This document shows positions 60,439-64,000 of a stretch of 64,000 nt of DNA, one piece after another; positions within the stretch are counted from its first letter, which is position 1, and each line of letters starts with the position of its first letter. The position numbers and the translations under genes were made by a program. A model generated the notes under the pieces. That model had not been told where the DNA came from. It made no database searches and saw only the letters and a list, made by a program, of their open reading frames with translations. This DNA is from Microvirga arsenatis (GTDB taxonomy: Bacteria; Pseudomonadota; Alphaproteobacteria; Rhizobiales; Beijerinckiaceae), in contig NZ_JAAAXJ010000004.1 of the NCBI RefSeq assembly GCF_009910705.1, positions 372,001 to 436,000 on the forward strand, given 5' to 3'.

Positions 60439-61782
60439 ATGGCCGAATCGAAGCCCGACAAGCCCGGATTCCTCTCCCGCCTGTTCGGGCGCAAGGCTGA
60501 GCCGGCTCCGCCCCCCGAGCCCGTGCCGGGCACCCCGCAGGCGGGGGGCGAGCCGGAGGCGATGCCCTCCCCGCCGGCGACCGGCGCGGACGATCTCGCG
60601 GCCGCTCCCTCCACCGTGACCGCCGCCTCCCCGGACACCCCGGAGGAAAGCAAGGTCCCGGCCGAACTCGCGGGCGCGGACCTCCAGCCGGTCGAGGGCC
60701 TCGATCCGGAGGGCACCAACCCGCAGGAGCCGCTGCCCCGCGTCGCGACCGAGAGCGGCCCCGCCCTGCGCCCGGACATCACCGCCGCGGACATGGCGGT
60801 GCCCGGACCCGCCCCCGCCGAGGCAGCGCCTGCGCCCGAGGCCGCGCCCGCCCCGGCCCGCGGCTGGTGGCAGCGCCTGACGGAGGGCATGCGCCGCACC
60901 TCCTCGTCGCTCTCCGAGAGCGTCACCGGCCTCTTCACCAAGCGCCGGCTCGACGCCGCGACCCTGGAAGAGCTGGAGGATGCCCTGATCCAGGCCGATC
61001 TCGGCGTGCCCACGGCGATGCGCATCACCGAGGCGATCTCGGCCGGGCGCTACAACAAGGAGATCTCGCCGCAGGAGGTGAAGGCGATCCTGGCGAGCGA
61101 GGTGGAGAAGGTGCTCCAGCCCGTGGCGCAGCCGCTCGCCGTCGACCGCAATCAAAAACCCTTCGTCATCCTGATGGTCGGGGTGAACGGGGCCGGCAAG
61201 ACCACCACCATCGGCAAGCTCTCCCAGAAATTCCGCAGCCAAGGCCTGAAGGTGATGCTCGCCGCCGGCGACACCTTCCGCGCCGCCGCCATCGAGCAGC
61301 TGAAGGTCTGGGGCGAGCGGGTCGGCGCGCCGGTGCTCGCCCGCGAGCAGGGTGCCGACGCGGCGGGCTTGGCCTATGATGCGCTCCAGGAGGCGAAGGC
61401 CAGCGGCAGCGACGTGCTGCTCATCGACACGGCCGGCCGCCTGCAGAACAAGGCCGGGCTCATGGCCGAGCTCGAAAAGATCGTGCGCGTGGTCAAGAAG
61501 TTCGATCCGAGCGCGCCGCACGCCACCCTTCTCGTGCTCGATGCCACGGTGGGCCAGAACGCGGTGAGCCAGGTGGAGCTGTTCCGGAAGGCGGCGGGCG
61601 TGACCGGCCTCGTGATGACCAAGCTCGACGGCACGGCGCGGGGCGGCATCCTGGTGGCGCTCGCCGAAAAATTCCGCCTGCCGGTGCACTTCATCGGCGT
61701 CGGCGAGGGAGTGGAGGATCTGGAGCCATTCACCGCACGGGATTTCGCGAAAGCCATTGCCGGACTGGAAGCAACCTCATGA
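60439..61782 (+). CDS. ftsY: Signal recognition particle receptor FtsY
   Basis: 447 residues. The N-terminal 140 are an acidic, Pro/Ala-rich A domain; N domain with [17 protein letters not shown] domain from about 240 with [31 protein letters not shown] and [10 protein letters not shown]. Docks the SRP-ribosome complex at the membrane. The last four bases overlap yciB. Confidence 0.97.
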   Translation: MAESKPDKPGFLSRLFGRKAEPAPPPEPVPGTPQAGGEPEAMPSPPATGADDLAAAPSTVTAASPDTPEESKVPAELAGADLQPVEGLDPEGTNPQEPLPRVATESGPALRPDITAADMAVPGPAPAEAAPAPEAAPAPARGWWQRLTEGMRRTSSSLSESVTGLFTKRRLDAATLEELEDALIQADLGVPTAMRITEAISAGRYNKEISPQEVKAILASEVEKVLQPVAQPLAVDRNQKPFVILMVGVNGAGKTTTIGKLSQKFRSQGLKVMLAAGDTFRAAAIEQLKVWGERVGAPVLAREQGADAAGLAYDALQEAKASGSDVLLIDTAGRLQNKAGLMAELEKIVRVVKKFDPSAPHATLLVLDATVGQNAVSQVELFRKAAGVTGLVMTKLDGTARGGILVALAEKFRLPVHFIGVGEGVEDLEPFTARDFAKAIAGLEATS

Positions 61783-62375
61783 CCGACGAAAAGCGCCTGC
61801 CTCCCCTCCTCAAGCTCGCCCTCGAGCTCGGACCGCTCGTCCTGTTCTTCCTCGGCAATGCCTACGGGGACCGGTTCGGCTTCGCGGAAAACCAGCGCAT
61901 CTTCGCCGCCACGGGAATCTTCATCGTGGCGACGGTGATCGCCCTCGGCGTGAGCTACGTGCTCACCCGCAAGCTGCCGATCATGCCGGTGGTGTCGGGC
62001 ATCGTGGTGGTGGTGTTCGGCGGGCTCACCCTGTTCCTGCAGGACGAGATCTTCATCAAGCTCAAGCCCACCATCGTGAACGCCCTGTTCGGGCTGGTGC
62101 TGCTGGGCGGCCTCTATTTCCGCAAGCCCCTGCTCCAGATCGTGCTCGACAGCGTGTTCGAGCTCGACGCGGAGGGCTGGCGCAAGCTCACCTTCCGCTG
62201 GGCCCTGTTCTTCTTCGCGCTCGCCGCCCTCAACGAGATCGTCTGGCGCACGCAGACCACGGATTTCTGGGTGAGCTTCAAGGTCTTCGGCATCATGCCC
62301 CTCACCATCGCCTTCGCCCTCGCCCAGACGCCTCTGCTGCTGAAGCACGAGGTCAAGAAGGCGGAAGAGGTTTAG
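61779..62375 (+). CDS. yciB: Inner-membrane septation protein A (YciB/IspZ)
   Basis: 198 residues with five membrane helices. [38 protein letters not shown] and [21 protein letters not shown] (parts) are YciB family blocks. Affects septation and envelope integrity in E. coli and Shigella. Start overlaps the ftsY stop (ATGA). Confidence 0.93.
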   Translation: MTDEKRLPPLLKLALELGPLVLFFLGNAYGDRFGFAENQRIFAATGIFIVATVIALGVSYVLTRKLPIMPVVSGIVVVVFGGLTLFLQDEIFIKLKPTIVNALFGLVLLGGLYFRKPLLQIVLDSVFELDAEGWRKLTFRWALFFFALAALNEIVWRTQTTDFWVSFKVFGIMPLTIAFALAQTPLLLKHEVKKAEEV

Positions 62376-62390
62376 ACGCCCGACTTCCTC

Positions 62391-62609
62391 GCCATGGCCG
62401 GGCTTGTCCCGGGGGATCCACGTCTTTTTACCCTCAGACCTCATCCTGAGGAGCAGCCGTCAGGCTGCGTCTCGAAGGAGGGTTCAGTGCCCTCCGGATC
62501 CTCCTTCGAGACGGTCGCTCCGCGACCTCCTCAGGATGAGGTTGAGTATATGATGACCGGGCTTGAAGGCGTGGATGGCCGGGACAAGCCCGGCCATGAC
62601 GGTGAAGTA
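62391..62609. repeat. Composite nested palindromic repeat
   Basis: Outer family B arms (GCCATGGCCGGGCTTGTCCC at 62391 and its inverted copy ending near 62609) enclose an inner palindrome (about 62439-62544) with its own arms CCTCATCCTGAGGAG and CTCCTCAGGATGAGG and internal CTCGAAGGAGG/CCTCCTTCGAG. It fills the gap between yciB and the cyclase gene; no other signal seen. Confidence 0.75.
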
Positions 62610-62620
62610 TGCGAGAGTCG

Positions 62621-63964
62621 TCACCCCACCGGCTTCATCAGCACCATCCTGCGCGTGACCCCCGGCAGGGGATCGCACTCCACCTCCGTCCAGAGGTCCT
62701 CCTCGCCGGCCGCCACCACGGTTTCCCGCGAGGCGAGGAGTTCGCAGCCCGTGGTCTTCGTCGCCTGCTCGATGCGCGAGGCGATGTTGACGGTCTCGCC
62801 GACCACGGTGAATTCGAGGCGGCTCTCGTCGCCCACCACGCCGCAGAACACGTCGCCCGTATGGATGCCGATGCCGAGCCGCACCGGCGGGTCGAAGCCG
62901 CGCTTGGCGTTCCAGCGCGCGATCAGGGCGAGCAGGGTGCGGGCGCAGGCGAGCGCGCGGCGCGCATCGCCCTCCTGCGCGCCCGGCACGCCGAAGAGGA
63001 TGAGCGCCCCGTCGCCGGTGAACTTGTCGATGACGCCGCCGTGCCGGGCCGCGGCGCGCAGCACGCGCCGGCGGAACGAGGTGATGAACACGGCGAGCTG
63101 CGCCGGCTCCATGGTCTCGCCGAAGGTGGTGGAGGCGCGGATGTCCACGAACATCACCGTCACCGGGATGCGCCGCCCCTGGCGCAAGGAAGCGAAGGCC
63201 TGGTCCGTGAGGATCGGCGCGAGCTCGCGCGGCAGGTAGCGGGTGAGGTTGGCCCGCAGGGTGGTCTCGCGCACCGCCCGCTCCAGCATCAGCCGCCCCT
63301 GGCGCGCCACCAGGATCAGGATCAGGGCGGCGGCAAAGACCATGACGATGCGGACCATGTTGGCCTGCATCGAGAACAGCCCCACGATCTCGGCGAGGTC
63401 CTGCTGGCGCTCCGCCGGACTGACCAACCCGCCGCCGAAGGCGAGAAGGGACAGCCCGACGACATAGACGGCCGCCACGAAGGCCTGGAGCCGCGGCTGG
63501 TAATGGATCGCGGCGGCCCCCATGGCGATGGGCACCACCCAGACCACGGGAAAGGCGGCAAAGAGGCTGCCGGGAATCCCTAAGCCCCAATGGCTGTAGC
63601 CGAGATTGCCGAGAATGAGGACCGCATCGAGAATGGCCGTGATATAGGGCAGCCTGGCGATGGCGATCCGCTTCGAGGCAAGCCAGGCTCCCACCCAGCC
63701 GAGGGCGCCGAACAGGACGAGGGTGAGCTGCGCCGCATGGATCTGCTTGCGGGCCATCGGGCTGTCGAGCTCGACGCCCGCCGTGGCGAGGATGACGGCG
63801 AGCAGCAGCAGCCCGGCCGTGACCATGCGGGCGAGCCCCGCCCGCTGCAGGGCGCCGGTGTCCGCCTCGCGGATCAGCCGGTGCGTGGCGTCGCTGAGGA
63901 CCGGCGTCGTGCGCAGGGTGTTGAGCAGGCCCAGGGCGGCGCGGGTGCGGGATCGGGGGGTCAC
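62621..63964 (-). CDS. Membrane-bound class III adenylate cyclase
   Basis: 447 residues from the GTG at 63964, preceded by AGGAAG; a TTG at 63985 would add seven codons and an in-frame stop lies just above it. About six membrane helices (50-245), then a class III cyclase domain (250-440): metal Asp in VMFVDIRAST and DKFTGDGALILFG, substrate loop GIGIHTGDVFCGVVG and the transition-state pair in ETVNIASRIEQ. The membrane part could sense an envelope signal; nucleotide (ATP or GTP) is not certain. Confidence 0.87.
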   Translation of the reverse strand: MTPRSRTRAALGLLNTLRTTPVLSDATHRLIREADTGALQRAGLARMVTAGLLLLAVILATAGVELDSPMARKQIHAAQLTLVLFGALGWVGAWLASKRIAIARLPYITAILDAVLILGNLGYSHWGLGIPGSLFAAFPVVWVVPIAMGAAAIHYQPRLQAFVAAVYVVGLSLLAFGGGLVSPAERQQDLAEIVGLFSMQANMVRIVMVFAAALILILVARQGRLMLERAVRETTLRANLTRYLPRELAPILTDQAFASLRQGRRIPVTVMFVDIRASTTFGETMEPAQLAVFITSFRRRVLRAAARHGGVIDKFTGDGALILFGVPGAQEGDARRALACARTLLALIARWNAKRGFDPPVRLGIGIHTGDVFCGVVGDESRLEFTVVGETVNIASRIEQATKTTGCELLASRETVVAAGEEDLWTEVECDPLPGVTRRMVLMKPVG

Positions 63965-64000
63965 GGGCTTCCTTTTGCTCCCCAAGGAGTTGTTGCGTTA

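Noticed and set aside
1-64000. CRISPR arrays, phage or toxin-antitoxin and restriction systems
   Set aside because: No regularly spaced repeats, cas, integrase, transposase, methylase or toxin genes were recognised in the window.

Overview
The window is high-GC DNA from an alphaproteobacterium of the order Hyphomicrobiales (Rhizobiales), most likely from the Methylobacteriaceae/Microvirga side. The basis is a set of lineage gene orders (TRASH protein-ffh-chorismate mutase-rpsP-rimM-trmD; dapF-mtaB near ftsY-yciB; leuB/leuD/leuC close to rplS and asd), the complete acpXL-type gene set for a very-long-chain fatty acid on lipid A, and several families of short palindromic intergenic repeats typical of these genomes. 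It looks chromosomal. I see no prophage, insertion sequence, plasmid gene or CRISPR array.

Layout. 1-10 kb: housekeeping and small metabolic genes (YeiH-type transporter, phhB, GFA protein, SDR, rlmN, LysE exporter, LemA plus two TPM proteins), with a candidate small RNA at about 3661-3751. 10-21 kb: envelope region. acpXL, fabZ, a pair of ketosynthase-like genes, a FabG-like reductase, a zinc-binding dehydrogenase and lpxXL make and attach the very-long-chain acyl group. A tyrosine-phosphatase-like protein and an MsbA-like ABC exporter follow. The second ketosynthase lacks the active-site Cys and one His, so the pair resembles a ketosynthase/chain-length-factor couple. 21-31 kb: an AceE/transketolase-like E1, tRNA-Gly, a Trx-Lon-Trm112 operon, a DUF429/threonine-dehydratase-like pair, then a bicarbonate module (SbtA transporter, PII-like SbtB, beta-carbonic anhydrase) and a GH43 glycosidase. 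33-46 kb: asd with a threonine-rich leader peptide and hairpins, leuB, a Ser/Thr kinase fused to a universal-stress domain and paired with a phosphoesterase, a lytic transglycosylase, leuD, leuC and rplS. 46-50 kb: an accessory block (HxlR regulator with a large operator-like palindrome, cysteine-synthase-like enzyme, Lrp regulator, DMT exporter) that separates rplS from trmD. 50-64 kb: trmD-rimM-rpsP-aroQ-ffh, metallo-beta-lactamase-fold and HAD enzymes, dapF-mtaB, an RluA-type pseudouridine synthase, ftsY-yciB and a membrane adenylate cyclase.

The strongest unusual signals are these. Palindromic repeats are translated inside the RluA-family protein and at the N-terminus of RimM. REP-like repeats lie at the edges of three places where a conserved gene order is interrupted. 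A 47-bp near-perfect inverted repeat overlaps the HxlR start codon. A threonine-rich leader precedes asd. A ketosynthase-like protein without catalytic residues sits in the lipid A acyl-chain cluster.

All functions are read from motifs and context by eye; no database or structure search was run. Start codons are chosen from Shine-Dalgarno spacing, domain starts and overlaps, and uncertain ones are noted.
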